Source: Chryseobacterium sp. JV274
GTDB lineage: Bacteria; Bacteroidota; Bacteroidia; Flavobacteriales; Weeksellaceae
Direction of reading: 5' to 3'
DNA length: 64,000 bases
Assembly (NCBI RefSeq): GCF_903969135.1
Contig: NZ_LR824569.1
Location: forward strand, 2,170,001-2,234,000
Shown: in pieces, positions 5,949-15,401 of the stretch
Position numbering within the stretch: the stretch's first letter is position 1
Layout of the letters: each line of letters starts with the position of its first letter
Program-made: the position numbers and the translations under genes
Notes under the pieces: model-generated
Databases searched by the model: none
What the model saw: the letters and a program-made list of their open reading frames with translations, nothing else
Told to the model about the DNA's origin: nothing

Positions 5949-8396
5949 ATGAAAGTTTTAAAATTCGGCGGAACATCAGTCGCCCATTCTCAGAATATTC
6001 TACTGGTGGAAAAAATCATAAAAGATGAATCTTTAAAAAACAAAATAGTTGTTATTGTATCAGCACTTCATGGCGTTACCGACCAACTGATCAGGGCAGC
6101 AGAATATGCTTCTGTGAAAGATGAAAACTATGTTCAGATTATTCAGAATCTGGAAGAAAAACATATCAGTCTGGTCAAAGATCTTTTTCCAATCACAGAA
6201 CAAAGTTCATGGCTAAGCTTTGTAAAAAAGCATTTCAATGATATTGAAGATCTTTGCAACGGAATTGCCGTTCTTGGTGAGCTGACAAACAGAATAAAAG
6301 ATAGAATAGCTTCTTATGGAGAGCTTCTGTCTTCAAAAATTATTGCAGCAAGACTTCAACATAAAGAATTGGACTCTGTGTGGATGAATTCCGCGGAACT
6401 GATCAGAACAGACAGCAATTTCACCCATGCAAAAGTAAATTTCGACGCTACCGAAAAAAATATTATTCATTTTCTGAATGAAAATCAAAACCGTATTATT
6501 ATAGGTCCGGGGTTTGTAGCTCATGATGAAAAGAACAACCCAACAACATTAGGAAGAGGCGGTTCGGATTATACTGCTTCTATTATTGCTGCTTCCGCTC
6601 ATGCAGAAGAACTCCAGATCTGGACCGATGTAAGCGGAATGATGACTGCTGACCCTCGTCTTGCTTCCAATGCTAAACCTATTTCAGAAATATCTTATCA
6701 TGAAGCCATGGAACTTTCTCATTTTGGGGCAAAAGTACTTTATCCACCTTCCATTCAGCCTGTAATGATAAAAAATATAGACCTGATCATCAAGAACACT
6801 TTTGATCCTGAATCACCGGGAACTTTAATTTCTCATCAACAGAAATCTTCAGACAATGAAAAACAGATTGCAGTAGGTATTTCAAATATGAATAATATTG
6901 CTCTGCTTACATTGGAAGGAAGCGGTATGGTAGGAATTCCGGGTATTTCTGCAAAACTTTTCCAGTGTTTAAGTAACGAAAAAATAAATGTAATCCTTAT
7001 TACACAAGGATCATCAGAACATTCTATCACCATAGCTATTGAAGAAAAAGAAGCTTTACGTGCTGAACACGCGATCAATTCTTCTTTCGAAGATGATATC
7101 AATCTTAAAAGGGTTTATGCCGTAAAAATTGAAACAGGACTTTCCATTGTAGCACTTGTAGGAGAAAGCATGAAAAGCAGAAGCGGTGTAAGTGCAAAAA
7201 TGTTCGGATGCCTGGGAAATAACGGAATCAATATAAGAGCGATCGCACAGGGTTCTTCGGAAAGAAATATCAGTATTGTTATTTCAGAAAAGGACAGTAA
7301 GAAAGCTGTGAATGTACTTCATGAAGAATTTTTTGAGTCTGAAATAAAACAGATCCACATCTATATCTGTGGAACAGGAAATGTAGGCTCAAAACTGATT
7401 CAGCAGATTTATGAACAAAACGAATATTTAAAGGAAAACTTTTTGATCAACTTGAGAATTGCAGGGATTTCCAATAGCCGTTATATGCTGTTTTCAGATC
7501 AGGGAATATCAAAGGAAAACTACCTTAACTGGAATCAACAGGGAGAAAAAGCCTCTGCCAATGAATTTGCAAATGAAATTATCCACAGAAACCTTAGAAA
7601 TTCCGTTTTTGTTGATATAACTGCAAGCCCTGACGTTCCTGAAGTGTATGAAAGCCTATTGAAAAGAAGTGTGAATATCGTTGCATGTAATAAAATTGCG
7701 GCTTCTTCAGATTATAAAAAGTATAAAACCTTAAAAAATACGGCGAGAAACCACAGCTGTAATTTCTATTTTGAAACCAATGTAGGAGCTGGGCTTCCTG
7801 TGATAGGAACGATTAACGACCTCATCAAAAGCGGAGATAAAATCCAATCCATCCAGGCCGTTCTGAGTGGAACATTGAATTTTGTCTTTAATGAATATGA
7901 TGGCAGCAGAACATTCTCTGAAGTAGTAGCTCAGGCTCAGAAAGAAGGATATACAGAACCGGATCCGAGACTCGATTTGTCGGGAACTGATGTAGCAAGA
8001 AAAATTTTAATTCTGGCAAGAGAAGCCGGATATCCCCTTCAGTTTGACGAAATTGAAAACATCGGTTTTCTGCCTGAAGAATGCATGCAGGGAAGCGTTG
8101 ACAGTTTTTACGAAAAACTCTCAGTGTATGAAAATCACTTTAAAAACTTATTTAACGAAGCTAAAAACGAAGGCAAAATATTAAAATACGTTGCAAAGTT
8201 TGAAGAGGGAAAAGCAAAAGTAGGTTTACAGCATATCGCTTCGGACAGTGATCTGTTTCATCTTTATGGCAAAGACAATATTGTCATTTTTAAAACCCTT
8301 AGATATTCCGAGCAGCCTTTGGTCGTAAAAGGAGCCGGTGCCGGAGCTGATGTAACGGCAAGCGGAGTTTTTGCAGATATTATCCGTTCTATTTAA
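5949..8396 (+). CDS. thrA: Bifunctional aspartate kinase / homoserine dehydrogenase
   Basis: Catalyses the first and third steps from aspartate to threonine: phosphorylation of aspartate and NAD(P)H reduction of aspartate semialdehyde to homoserine. I start at ATG 5949; the frame also has a TTG one codon earlier. Kinase motif KFGGTS is at residues 5-10. Two ACT-type segments follow (around 310-450; GVSAKMFGCLGNNGINI and similar), the usual site of threonine feedback. The dehydrogenase part starts near residue 470 with GTGNVGS (Rossmann loop) and includes ETNVGAGLPVIGT and GYTEPDPRLDLSGTDVARK. Total 815 residues, as in E. coli ThrA. It is followed after 9 nt by thrB. Confidence 0.96.
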   Translation: MKVLKFGGTSVAHSQNILLVEKIIKDESLKNKIVVIVSALHGVTDQLIRAAEYASVKDENYVQIIQNLEEKHISLVKDLFPITEQSSWLSFVKKHFNDIEDLCNGIAVLGELTNRIKDRIASYGELLSSKIIAARLQHKELDSVWMNSAELIRTDSNFTHAKVNFDATEKNIIHFLNENQNRIIIGPGFVAHDEKNNPTTLGRGGSDYTASIIAASAHAEELQIWTDVSGMMTADPRLASNAKPISEISYHEAMELSHFGAKVLYPPSIQPVMIKNIDLIIKNTFDPESPGTLISHQQKSSDNEKQIAVGISNMNNIALLTLEGSGMVGIPGISAKLFQCLSNEKINVILITQGSSEHSITIAIEEKEALRAEHAINSSFEDDINLKRVYAVKIETGLSIVALVGESMKSRSGVSAKMFGCLGNNGINIRAIAQGSSERNISIVISEKDSKKAVNVLHEEFFESEIKQIHIYICGTGNVGSKLIQQIYEQNEYLKENFLINLRIAGISNSRYMLFSDQGISKENYLNWNQQGEKASANEFANEIIHRNLRNSVFVDITASPDVPEVYESLLKRSVNIVACNKIAASSDYKKYKTLKNTARNHSCNFYFETNVGAGLPVIGTINDLIKSGDKIQSIQAVLSGTLNFVFNEYDGSRTFSEVVAQAQKEGYTEPDPRLDLSGTDVARKILILAREAGYPLQFDEIENIGFLPEECMQGSVDSFYEKLSVYENHFKNLFNEAKNEGKILKYVAKFEEGKAKVGLQHIASDSDLFHLYGKDNIVIFKTLRYSEQPLVVKGAGAGADVTASGVFADIIRSI

Positions 8397-8405
8397 AATA
8401 CAATT

Positions 8406-9332
8406 ATGAAAAAAGTAAAACTAAAAGTCCCGGCTACTGTTGCCAATCTGGTTTGCGGATTTGATATTCTGGGAATGGCTGTCCATGATCCATATGATGA
8501 GATGGAATTCAGATTGTTGGAAACTCCTGAAATCATTATAAAACATACCGATTCTTTTGGACTTCCCGAAGAACCTTCCAGTAATGTTGCGGGTATTGTC
8601 CTTTTAAAAATTCAGGAATATTTTAATCTGAAGAATGGTTTTGAGGTGATTATCCGTAAACATATAAAACCTGGAAGCGGGCTCGGCTCCAGTGCGGCAA
8701 GTGCCGCCGGAGCCGCCTTTGGAGCTAATTCATTATTAGGAAACAAATTGTCACAAGAAGAGATGATTCATTTTGCCATGTTTGGAGAAGAACTGGCTTC
8801 AGGAGTACGTCATGCAGATAATATTGCTCCGTGTATCTATGGGGGAATTACTCTGGTAAAATCTACCAATCCCATTGATATCATTCCGCTGAACAGTCCA
8901 GATTTATTTGTAACGGCAGTACATCCGCAGGTGGAAGTCAAAACTTCAGATGCAAGGCAGATATTAAAGAAAAATATCAGTTTAAAAAGCGCTGTAGAAC
9001 AATGGGGAAATATAGCTGGTCTTGTAGCAGGAATTCAGAAAAATGATTTTCCATTGATTGGCAGGAGTCTTCACGATGTCATTATAGAACCAATCCGTAG
9101 TATTCTGATTCCGAAATTTGGCGAAATTAAAGCCAAAAGCTTGCAATTGGGAGCTCTGGGAGGAGGAATTTCCGGATCAGGACCTTCTATTTTTATGCTG
9201 TCTGAACAAAAAGAAACGGCAGAAAAAATTGCTCAGATGATGAAATCAGTATATGATGAGATTGAAATAGAAAATCTTATATATGTTTCAAAAATAAATC
9301 CAACAGGCATTCAAATCGTTGAAGAAGTTTAA
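8406..9332 (+). CDS. thrB: Homoserine kinase
   Basis: A GHMP-superfamily kinase that phosphorylates homoserine. The glycine/serine-rich ATP loop, KPGSGLGSSAASAAGA, is at about residues 88-103, and GALGGGISGSGPSIF near the C-terminus is the second conserved GHMP motif. The N-terminal VPATVANLVCGFDILGMAV is also typical. 308 residues. Second structural gene of the thr operon: 9 nt after thrA, 14 nt before thrC. Confidence 0.96.
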   Translation: MKKVKLKVPATVANLVCGFDILGMAVHDPYDEMEFRLLETPEIIIKHTDSFGLPEEPSSNVAGIVLLKIQEYFNLKNGFEVIIRKHIKPGSGLGSSAASAAGAAFGANSLLGNKLSQEEMIHFAMFGEELASGVRHADNIAPCIYGGITLVKSTNPIDIIPLNSPDLFVTAVHPQVEVKTSDARQILKKNISLKSAVEQWGNIAGLVAGIQKNDFPLIGRSLHDVIIEPIRSILIPKFGEIKAKSLQLGALGGGISGSGPSIFMLSEQKETAEKIAQMMKSVYDEIEIENLIYVSKINPTGIQIVEEV

Positions 9333-9346
9333 CCTAAAAAACAGAA

Positions 9347-10651
9347 ATGAAATATTATAACTTAAAAGATACTCTGGAAAAAATTAACTTCAGAGAAGCA
9401 ACAATAAAAGGTCAGGGAAAAGAAAAAGGATTGTTTTTCCCTGAAAGTATTCCTCAGTTTGACGACAGATTTATTCAAAATCTTCATCAGTATTCTAATG
9501 AAGAAATTGCTTATCAATGCATGAAAGATTTTGTGGGAGATGAAATTCCTTCAGAAGTCCTGAAAGAAATTGTGGCAGAAACGGTCAGTTTTGAAATTCC
9601 TCTGGTAAAGATCAATGAGCAGATCTCTATTTTGGAATTGTTTCATGGTCCCACTCTTGCCTTTAAAGATATCGGTGCGAGATTTATGAGTCGTTGTCTG
9701 TCTTATTTCCTGAAAGATCAGCAGAAAAAAGTTACTGTTCTTGTGGCAACTTCTGGAGATACAGGAGGTGCTGTTGCCCATGGGTTTTATAAGATTCCAC
9801 AAATCAATGTGGTCATACTGTACCCTAAAAACAGAGTAAGCCCGGTTCAGGAGAAACAATTGACAGCACTAGGAGAAAATATTTCAGCATTGGAAGTAAA
9901 TGGCAGTTTCGATGACTGTCAGAATCTTGTCAAGCAGGCTTTTTCTGATGAAGAAATTAATAATCAGTTATTTCTGACCTCAGCCAATTCTATTAACGTT
10001 GCGAGATGGCTTCCTCAGCAGATTTATTATTTAATAGCTTTAAAACAATGGATCCAACATCATAAAGAAGAACCGGTAATCTGTGTTCCGAGTGGAAATT
10101 TCGGAAATATCTGCGCCGGGCTTCTTGCTCATTTCAGAGGTCTTCCTGCCAGTCATTTTATTGCAGCCTGTAATGCTAATCAGGTAATTCCTGATTATTT
10201 TAAAACTCAGAACTACCAGCCACAAAAAGCAGTTGCTACTTTATCTAATGCCATGGATGTGGGAGATCCGAGCAATTTTGTAAGGATTTTAGAGCTTTTC
10301 GGACATCGGTTTGATGTTTTAAAAAATAAAATATCTGCATATTCCATTGATGATGATAAAACAATGAATATCATCACAGAAGTGTATAAGAAATACGCCT
10401 ATATTCTGGAGCCTCACAGTGCCGTAGCATTTGCTGCTATGGAACAGTATCTGCAAAAAAATCCTGGTCAAAAAGGGTTTATCATCGGAACTGCACACCC
10501 TGTAAAATTCCCCGATGCTGTGGAAAAAGCAATCCATACTCAGATTGAAACTCCTGAGTCATTGAGTGAACTGATGAAAAAGGAGAAAAAAACTGTAGAA
10601 ATAAATTCAGATTTTGAAGAATTAAGACGATTTTTGCTTCATAAAATATGA
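9347..10651 (+). CDS. thrC: Threonine synthase
   Basis: PLP enzyme that converts O-phosphohomoserine to threonine and phosphate. The PLP lysine is K107 in GPTLAFKDIGARF; ATSGDTGGAVAHGF is the phosphate-binding segment, and the N-terminal LFFPESIP is characteristic of the bacterial type. 434 residues. It ends the thrABC set, so the operon holds all threonine-specific genes from homoserine onward. The folB ATG lies 4 nt past its stop, suggesting co-translation. Confidence 0.96.
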   Translation: MKYYNLKDTLEKINFREATIKGQGKEKGLFFPESIPQFDDRFIQNLHQYSNEEIAYQCMKDFVGDEIPSEVLKEIVAETVSFEIPLVKINEQISILELFHGPTLAFKDIGARFMSRCLSYFLKDQQKKVTVLVATSGDTGGAVAHGFYKIPQINVVILYPKNRVSPVQEKQLTALGENISALEVNGSFDDCQNLVKQAFSDEEINNQLFLTSANSINVARWLPQQIYYLIALKQWIQHHKEEPVICVPSGNFGNICAGLLAHFRGLPASHFIAACNANQVIPDYFKTQNYQPQKAVATLSNAMDVGDPSNFVRILELFGHRFDVLKNKISAYSIDDDKTMNIITEVYKKYAYILEPHSAVAFAAMEQYLQKNPGQKGFIIGTAHPVKFPDAVEKAIHTQIETPESLSELMKKEKKTVEINSDFEELRRFLLHKI

Positions 10652-10655
10652 GGCA

Positions 10656-11024
10656 ATGAGCAAAATATATCTTGAAGATGTACGAATATATGCGTACCAT
10701 GGCGTACTTCCTGAGGAAAACATTATCGGGACGTATTATATTCTGAATGTAGAACTTCATACTGATCTGTGGAAAGCAGCAGCATCTGACGATTTGCATG
10801 ATACCATAAGCTATGCGGATATCAATGATATTCTTCACAAGGAAATGAAAATAAAATCCAGATTACTGGAACATGTAGCCGGAAGAATAATCTCAACCAT
10901 CCACAACAGCTTTCCACAGGTTGATTATATTAAATTAAAAATTACCAAAACAGCTCCCCCTATGCAGGGAGAAATGACAGGTGCCAGCATTGAGCTGGAA
11001 AAAAGCTTTAAACCGGAAAATTAA
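10656..11024 (+). CDS. folB: Dihydroneopterin aldolase
   Basis: Makes 6-hydroxymethyl-dihydropterin from dihydroneopterin in folate synthesis. The start IYLEDVRIYAYHGVLPEE contains the HGVLPEE signature with the catalytic/pterin-binding glutamate. DTISYADI and the closing KLKITKTAPPM are also conserved. 122 residues is the family length. Its placement 4 nt behind thrC puts folate synthesis under the threonine promoter and attenuator; this may be chance linkage, or reflect the shared one-carbon/amino-acid demand. Confidence 0.94.
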   Translation: MSKIYLEDVRIYAYHGVLPEENIIGTYYILNVELHTDLWKAAASDDLHDTISYADINDILHKEMKIKSRLLEHVAGRIISTIHNSFPQVDYIKLKITKTAPPMQGEMTGASIELEKSFKPEN

Positions 11025-11059
11025 AATTCTTATTTTCGTTCATTAAAAAAACATACAAA

Positions 11060-12424
11060 TTGAAATTCGTTAAAATATTATTTTTAGTAGCAGGTATCAG
11101 CGTTTTTGGTCAGGCCGGCGTTGATAATCAGTTGGCAGCTTATAATTTTCCAAAGATAAAGTCCAGTATTACGATGCCTGTGACAATTCCTCTTTCGGAA
11201 CTGAGCAATATGATCAATGCTTCTGTGAAAGAGCTTGTTTACCAGGATGACTCTTATACTGACAATAACAATGATCAGTTTAAAGTAAAAGTATGGAAAA
11301 CCAGGCCTATTCGTCTTGTTGGCGGAACCAGTCAGAATTTACTGATTGAAGTTCCTTTAAAAATATGGGCAGAAAAAGGAATCGGAACTTTGGGAGTATA
11401 CACATATCAGAATACAACTTTTGAAACGGTAATGTCATTCAATACAACCGTTACTTTTAAGAATAACTGGACCATTACTACCAATACACAGCCCAATGGA
11501 TTCAGGTGGGTAACAAAACCCGTTCTTGATTACGGAAGAATACAGATTCCCATTACCTCTATTGTTGAAAAAAGCTTAAAAGAACAGCAGGAAAAATTCT
11601 GTAAGACGATAGATCAGCAAATGGCTACACAGCTGAATTTCCAACAATATGCCTTAATGGCCTGGAATACATTTCTGCAGCCTTTCAATATCTCCGAAGA
11701 ATATAATACATGGCTGAAGGTTAGCCCGGTGGGAGTCAATATTACTCCTTTGAAATTTTATGGTAACCAGATCAATGCTACGCTTGGTGTTGATATTTAT
11801 TCCGAAACTTTTACAGGAAATAAACCTGCAGCTTCTTCACCGGTAACCAGTGTTGCCAATTTTAACTCCACTCCTACTGTTGCGGATAAGTTTATTTTAC
11901 AGACTACAGCCAATATCCCTTTTACAGAGGCAAGCAGTATGGCAAGAAAAACATTCCTGAATAAGGAATTTGATATTCGTGACTCTAAAGTGAAAGTCAC
12001 TGATATCAGAGTATATGGAGTTGATAACAGAGTGGTTATCGAAGCTCAGACCGACGGCTATATAAAAGGTACGGCCATTATTTCCGGAATTCCTGTGTAT
12101 GATGATACAAAAAGAAAAATTGTTTTATCAGAGACCAAATTTAAACTGAAAACTACCAATATCCTTCAGAAAACAGCTTCTCTCCTTTTCCAGGGAAAAA
12201 TTGTAAAAATGATTGAAGATGAATATGGTATTCCAACCCAGGAGCTGGAAGAAGCATCAAGAAAGAGTATTGAAGAAGCTTTTAATAAAGAATACTATAA
12301 AGGTTTAAAGATGAACGGGAAAGTTTTCAATCTGAAACCCAGTAAAATTCTACTCAACAATACCGGAATTACAGCAGTGATTGACACGAATGCCTCATTA
12401 AAATTACTGGTCAACGGATTTTAA
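11060..12424 (+). CDS. DUF4403 family secreted protein
   Basis: 454 residues with an N-terminal hydrophobic segment ending GISVFGQ, a likely signal peptide. The start is TTG at 11060; no ATG gives the signal peptide. The region PVTIPLSELSNMIN and the paired long beta-rich halves match what I know of DUF4403, a conserved Bacteroidota/Proteobacteria periplasmic family related in fold to lipid-binding tubular domains. The function is unknown. It is 35 nt behind folB, and may ride on the same transcript. Confidence 0.72.
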   Translation: MKFVKILFLVAGISVFGQAGVDNQLAAYNFPKIKSSITMPVTIPLSELSNMINASVKELVYQDDSYTDNNNDQFKVKVWKTRPIRLVGGTSQNLLIEVPLKIWAEKGIGTLGVYTYQNTTFETVMSFNTTVTFKNNWTITTNTQPNGFRWVTKPVLDYGRIQIPITSIVEKSLKEQQEKFCKTIDQQMATQLNFQQYALMAWNTFLQPFNISEEYNTWLKVSPVGVNITPLKFYGNQINATLGVDIYSETFTGNKPAASSPVTSVANFNSTPTVADKFILQTTANIPFTEASSMARKTFLNKEFDIRDSKVKVTDIRVYGVDNRVVIEAQTDGYIKGTAIISGIPVYDDTKRKIVLSETKFKLKTTNILQKTASLLFQGKIVKMIEDEYGIPTQELEEASRKSIEEAFNKEYYKGLKMNGKVFNLKPSKILLNNTGITAVIDTNASLKLLVNGF

Positions 12425-12465
12425 AATTTCAATAAAAAACTAAACTAAAAACTAATAACCGATTC

Positions 12466-12975
12466 ATGAGAAAATATTTAGTCGTTGTAGACAGAAACAG
12501 AGCCCAAAAGGGGATAAGACTTGCTAATCTTATAATTGACAGAGCTATTATCACCATTATCTTTTTTGCTTTTGGAGTTATTGCAGCCCTGACATATAAT
12601 CTTACCAGTAATGATTTTCTTCTCAAAATTGTGTATAAAATGTCAGAAATAAATAAATTCCTGGATATACTGATCACCTCTTTAATCTATTTTATGTACA
12701 CTTTTCTCATAGAATATTTTACAAAAGGTAGATCTATTGGCAAGTATATCACAGGAACTAAAGTTATTTGTATTGATGGTACAGAGCCTACTTTCAATGA
12801 TTATCTTATCCGGAATATTTCCAGGTTCGTTCCCTTTGACGGTCTTTCTTTTTTAGGAGAAAACGGCTGGCATGACAAATGGAGTGAAACAAGAGTTATC
12901 AACATCAAAAATTATCAGGCTGAAATTCAAGCAAAAAGCGAAATCGACGCTCTTGGAAAGAAAGAAATTGCTTAA
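12466..12975 (+). CDS. RDD family integral membrane protein
   Basis: 169 residues. It has the RDD layout: an N-terminal KGIRLANLIIDR with the R...D pair, two to three membrane segments (about residues 25-45 and 65-85), then KGRSIGKYITGTKVI and a terminal RNISRFVPFD region. RDD proteins are small membrane proteins of generally unknown or transport function (some are reported as Na+ exchangers). Nothing in the context narrows this. Confidence 0.85.
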   Translation: MRKYLVVVDRNRAQKGIRLANLIIDRAIITIIFFAFGVIAALTYNLTSNDFLLKIVYKMSEINKFLDILITSLIYFMYTFLIEYFTKGRSIGKYITGTKVICIDGTEPTFNDYLIRNISRFVPFDGLSFLGENGWHDKWSETRVINIKNYQAEIQAKSEIDALGKKEIA

Positions 12976-12980
12976 AAACT

Positions 12981-13010
12981 TTTGTTCATAAAGAAATTTT
13001 GCTATATTTG
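12981..13010 (+). promoter_or_regulatory. Promoter of tRNA-Cys
   Basis: TTTG at 12981-12984 and TATATTTG at 13003-13010 with an 18-nt spacer: the best -33/-7 pair in the window. The tRNA begins 23 nt after the -7 box. Confidence 0.75.
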
Positions 13011-13033
13011 CACACCTCAAAAATGGTAAAAAT

Positions 13034-13104
13034 GGTACTTTGGCCGAGCGGCTAGGCAGTGGTCTGCAACACCATCTACAGCGGTTCGAATCCGCTAGGT
13101 ACCT
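13034..13104 (+). tRNA. tRNA-Cys (anticodon GCA)
   Basis: A full cloverleaf can be drawn. The acceptor stem GGTACTT (13034-13040) pairs with AGGTACC (13097-13103), leaving T as discriminator. The anticodon stem GTGGT/ACCAT encloses CTGCAAC, giving GCA for cysteine. The T arm is AGCGG-TTCGAAT-CCGCT. CCA is not fully encoded (CA follows the discriminator). A strong promoter precedes and a terminator follows. Confidence 0.96.
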
Positions 13105-13110
13105 CAGAAA

Positions 13111-13139
13111 AAACCTCTAAGCTATTTAGAGGTTTTTTT
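13111..13139 (+). terminator. Terminator of tRNA-Cys
   Basis: Perfect 10-bp stem AAACCTCTAA (13111-13120) with TTAGAGGTTT (13126-13135) and a T run. Confidence 0.88.
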
Positions 13140-13393
13140 GTTTTTATACCTTTAATCTTTTCAAATATTCCATTCTTTTATCATCAAAATTACTTTATCA
13201 ACATCAGTAACTTATTCTTCACTTCATTCGCTCTTATCTTTTTGAATGAATATCTTTTTATTGCATTAGACTTTTCCTTTTAACAATAGAAAATAAGCTC
13301 TTTCAGATCAAAGAAGAGTTTGATAAATAATGTAAAAAGATGATGGATAGAAAATTATCTTACTCAAAAATAGAAGGTTGATCAATTTACGTT

Positions 13394-13409
13394 TATGAGC
13401 ATCATCATA
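13394..13409. promoter_or_regulatory. TATGA-N6-TCATA palindrome, copy 1
   Basis: Inverted arms TATGA/TCATA with spacer GCATCA. The same arms with a 6-nt spacer beginning G and ending A recur at 14194-14209 and 15402-15417. An operator for a dimeric regulator is the natural reading. Confidence 0.5.
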
Positions 13410-13423
13410 TTAGAACAAAAAAT

Positions 13424-13525
13424 CCTCGGAAATTCCGAGGATAAAAACTAATAACCATGAAAACTCAAATTAAACATGAGTTACATTTCTATATTGAAAA
13501 ATCGTGCCAAGAATGCCAGTTTTGA
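13424..13525 (+). other. Hairpin plus 22-codon micro-ORF, unit C
   Basis: Stem CCTCGG (13424-13429) and CCGAGG (13435-13440) with loop AAATT, not followed by a T run on either strand, so not a typical terminator. Sixteen bases on, ATG 13457 opens a 22-codon frame to TGA 13525, starting MKTQIKHELHFYIEKS and with two cysteines (SCQECQF). Layout parallels units at 14073 and 15448. Whether it is translated is unknown. Confidence 0.35.
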
Positions 13526-13816
13526 GAAAAAAAAGCATTTTACTCTGGTATTATTCATTTTGAAATTTTAGCATTTTAGACCGTTTTTACTAATGTTTTA
13601 AAAACCACTTCATAATTAATTATAATTAATTAAAATAAATCCAGCATGCCGATAAAAACATTAAAAATAAAATAATTTACATTTTGATAAAATACAATTC
13701 ATATTCAGGAAATAAAATTGTCAAATATTTAGTCAGAGATCAAAAAAAACCTAAATCAACACCAAATTGGCATAATTTATTCTTCATATAAATCAATCCA
13801 ATAAATTTAAATAGTC

Positions 13817-14044
13817 ATGGCACAAATAATTTTTAGTAAAGAAGATTTTACGAAAAGAAATGAAAAAGAATATCAGTTGGAGTATAACGTAAATGAAATA
13901 GGCAAAGGTTCTGACCTCATTGTAGAAAGATTAACCGAAAAAGGAGACTATGAAATCATTCAGGCTCCCCTGCAAAAATCAAATGACAAAATATTCATCA
14001 TTTGGGATACTCCTTTTTACGGTAGAATACTCTTTGATCTTTAA
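13817..14044 (+). CDS. Hypothetical protein, 75 aa
   Basis: I do not recognise a family. The frame runs from ATG 13817 to TAA and starts MAQIIFSKEDFTKRNEKEYQ. It is soluble, acidic/basic mixed, with no cysteine, signal peptide or membrane segment. The sequence alternates short strands and charged turns and ends with IIWDTPFYGRILFDL, suggesting a small beta-rich fold. It is a stand-alone gene in a gene-poor area, with unit A starting 29 nt after its stop. Codon use looks ordinary for the window. Confidence 0.6.
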   Translation: MAQIIFSKEDFTKRNEKEYQLEYNVNEIGKGSDLIVERLTEKGDYEIIQAPLQKSNDKIFIIWDTPFYGRILFDL

Positions 14045-14072
14045 AACATTTTGAGATTATTATATGAAAAAA

Positions 14073-14163
14073 GCCCCCAAAAAAATGGAGGCCTCAAAAA
14101 ACACAAATGATGAAAAAAAATTTTATATCAGAGATAAAAATTATTTTATCTATTAATTCTTAA
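14073..14163 (+). other. Hairpin plus 18-codon micro-ORF, unit A
   Basis: Imperfect stem GCCCCC/GGAGGC (14073-14078, 14087-14092), then an A-rich 24-nt block at 14096-14119 that is identical to 15467-15490 in unit B and contains the doubled ATG. The frame from ATG 14107 encodes MMKKNFISEIK and runs 18 codons to TAA 14161-14163. Confidence 0.4.
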
Positions 14164-14473
14164 CCAAAGGTATACCAGTCTTTTTTTTTATTTTATGAGT
14201 ACAATCATAAAATTATTATTTCTTTTAAATAGTAAGCTATCCAGCCAGCACACAATATTTCTCAAAAAAAGACAATAAACAATACTGTTTTAATTCCTAT
14301 TCTTCGGCTATTCTCAAATATTCCAAAACTGATTCACTGAAAAAATAGTAGTTAAGATATAATTCACACGCATAGATTTCAAAATATAATAAAAAATATC
14401 AGATATCTTATGATCATAGTAATATTCTTCACATATCTTATTTTATAATTTCGCGTAATTAATTCAAAATAAC
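14164..14473. other. AT-rich gap before the glycosyltransferase
   Basis: 310 bp without a gene. It contains copy 2 of the palindrome (14194-14209) and TATGATCATA at 14409-14418, the same arms with no spacer. No clean promoter was found; TAATTTCG just upstream of the GTG start is a weak -7 candidate. Confidence 0.5.
14192..14211. promoter_or_regulatory. TATGA-N6-TCATA palindrome, copy 2 (longest arms)
   Basis: TTTATGA (14192-14198) and TCATAAA (14205-14211) are perfect 7-bp arms around GTACAA. It is the best of the three copies. Confidence 0.5.
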
Positions 14474-15307
14474 GTGATAATTTTTTCTATACTTATAGCC
14501 AACTATAATAATGGAAAGTATTTCAAGGAATGCTATGATTCATTAATCAATCAAACCTATAGAAACTGGGAAGTGATTATTGTTGATGATGCCTCTACAG
14601 ATGATTCAGTAGAAATTATACAGTCTCTTATCCAGGATGATTCCCGCTTCAAACTCTATCGTAATGCAACAAATAAAGGTTGTGGCTTTACAAAAGCTGC
14701 CTGTATGAAATATGCCCAGGGAGATTTGTGTGCCTACCTGGATCCTGATGATGCACTTTATCCGGAAGCATTGGAAAAAACAGCCCAGGAATTCGTTGAT
14801 AGAGATGATCTTGCAGCTGTTTATTCCCAAATGATGCTATGTGATGAAAATCTCACTCCTGAAAGAGTATATGCCGGCACCAAGCAAATTTACAACAACC
14901 GCCATTTTTTCAACTGTCCCATTCAGTTTGCACATTTCTTTGCATTTAAAAAAGAAACTTACTCAAGAACAACAGGAATTAATCCTAATTTGAAAAATGC
15001 AGTAGATCAGGATCTGTATTTAAAAATACTGGAACAGGGAGAAGCTAAATTTATCAAAGAACCCTTATACTTGTACAGGCTTCATTCTGATGGAATTTCC
15101 CAGGACAAAGCAAAACAAAGCGCAAAAGAATCGTTTGCCAGAGTAATACATGATACAATGAAAAGACGGGGAATCAAAACCATCAATAACCAGACTGTTC
15201 CTGAGGTTTTCACCAGTTCACAGGAAATCTATAGCCTTATTGGGTATCAGACTAAAAAAATTCACCGATTAATCAGTAAAATAAAAGTCACCTTAGATAA
15301 TATATAA
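14474..15307 (+). CDS. Family 2 glycosyltransferase
   Basis: 277 residues of GT-A fold. FSILIANYNNGKY at the N-terminus binds the nucleotide; VDDASTDDS (about residues 36-44) and YLDPDDALYPEAL (about 91-103) hold the acidic residues that bind UDP and metal. The start is GTG 14474, which gives the family's usual N-terminus. No membrane segment; acts on cytosolic or membrane-linked acceptors, donor and acceptor unknown. It stands alone rather than in a polysaccharide cluster, and a strong terminator follows. Confidence 0.9.
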   Translation: MIIFSILIANYNNGKYFKECYDSLINQTYRNWEVIIVDDASTDDSVEIIQSLIQDDSRFKLYRNATNKGCGFTKAACMKYAQGDLCAYLDPDDALYPEALEKTAQEFVDRDDLAAVYSQMMLCDENLTPERVYAGTKQIYNNRHFFNCPIQFAHFFAFKKETYSRTTGINPNLKNAVDQDLYLKILEQGEAKFIKEPLYLYRLHSDGISQDKAKQSAKESFARVIHDTMKRRGIKTINNQTVPEVFTSSQEIYSLIGYQTKKIHRLISKIKVTLDNI

Positions 15308-15310
15308 TAC

Positions 15311-15340
15311 AAAAGACTCTTCGTTTCGAAGAGTCTTTTT
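15311..15340 (+). terminator. Terminator of the glycosyltransferase gene
   Basis: A 13-bp perfect stem (15311-15323 with 15327-15339) with loop TTT, ending in T. Long and symmetric, so active in both directions. Confidence 0.88.
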
Positions 15341-15401
15341 GATAAAATATGGAATGAAAATATTCTTATACTCAAAAATACCATCTCCCTTCCAATTATT
15401 A

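Larger units (their letters stand above)
13140..13816. other. Gene-poor stretch with one hairpin/micro-ORF unit
   Basis: About 680 bp with no convincing gene. A reading frame at 13059-13283 overlaps the tRNA and its terminator and is not believable. What is present: the palindrome at 13394-13409, a hairpin at 13424-13440 and a 22-codon frame at 13457-13525 (described separately). Otherwise AT-rich. Confidence 0.6.

Noticed and set aside
11797..12000. Minus-strand frame inside the DUF4403 gene
   Set aside because: An antisense shadow of a coherent 454-residue secreted protein.
13059..13283. 75-codon plus-strand frame beginning inside tRNA-Cys
   Set aside because: It runs through the tRNA and its terminator, and its translation is hydrophobic AT-rich text with no family likeness.
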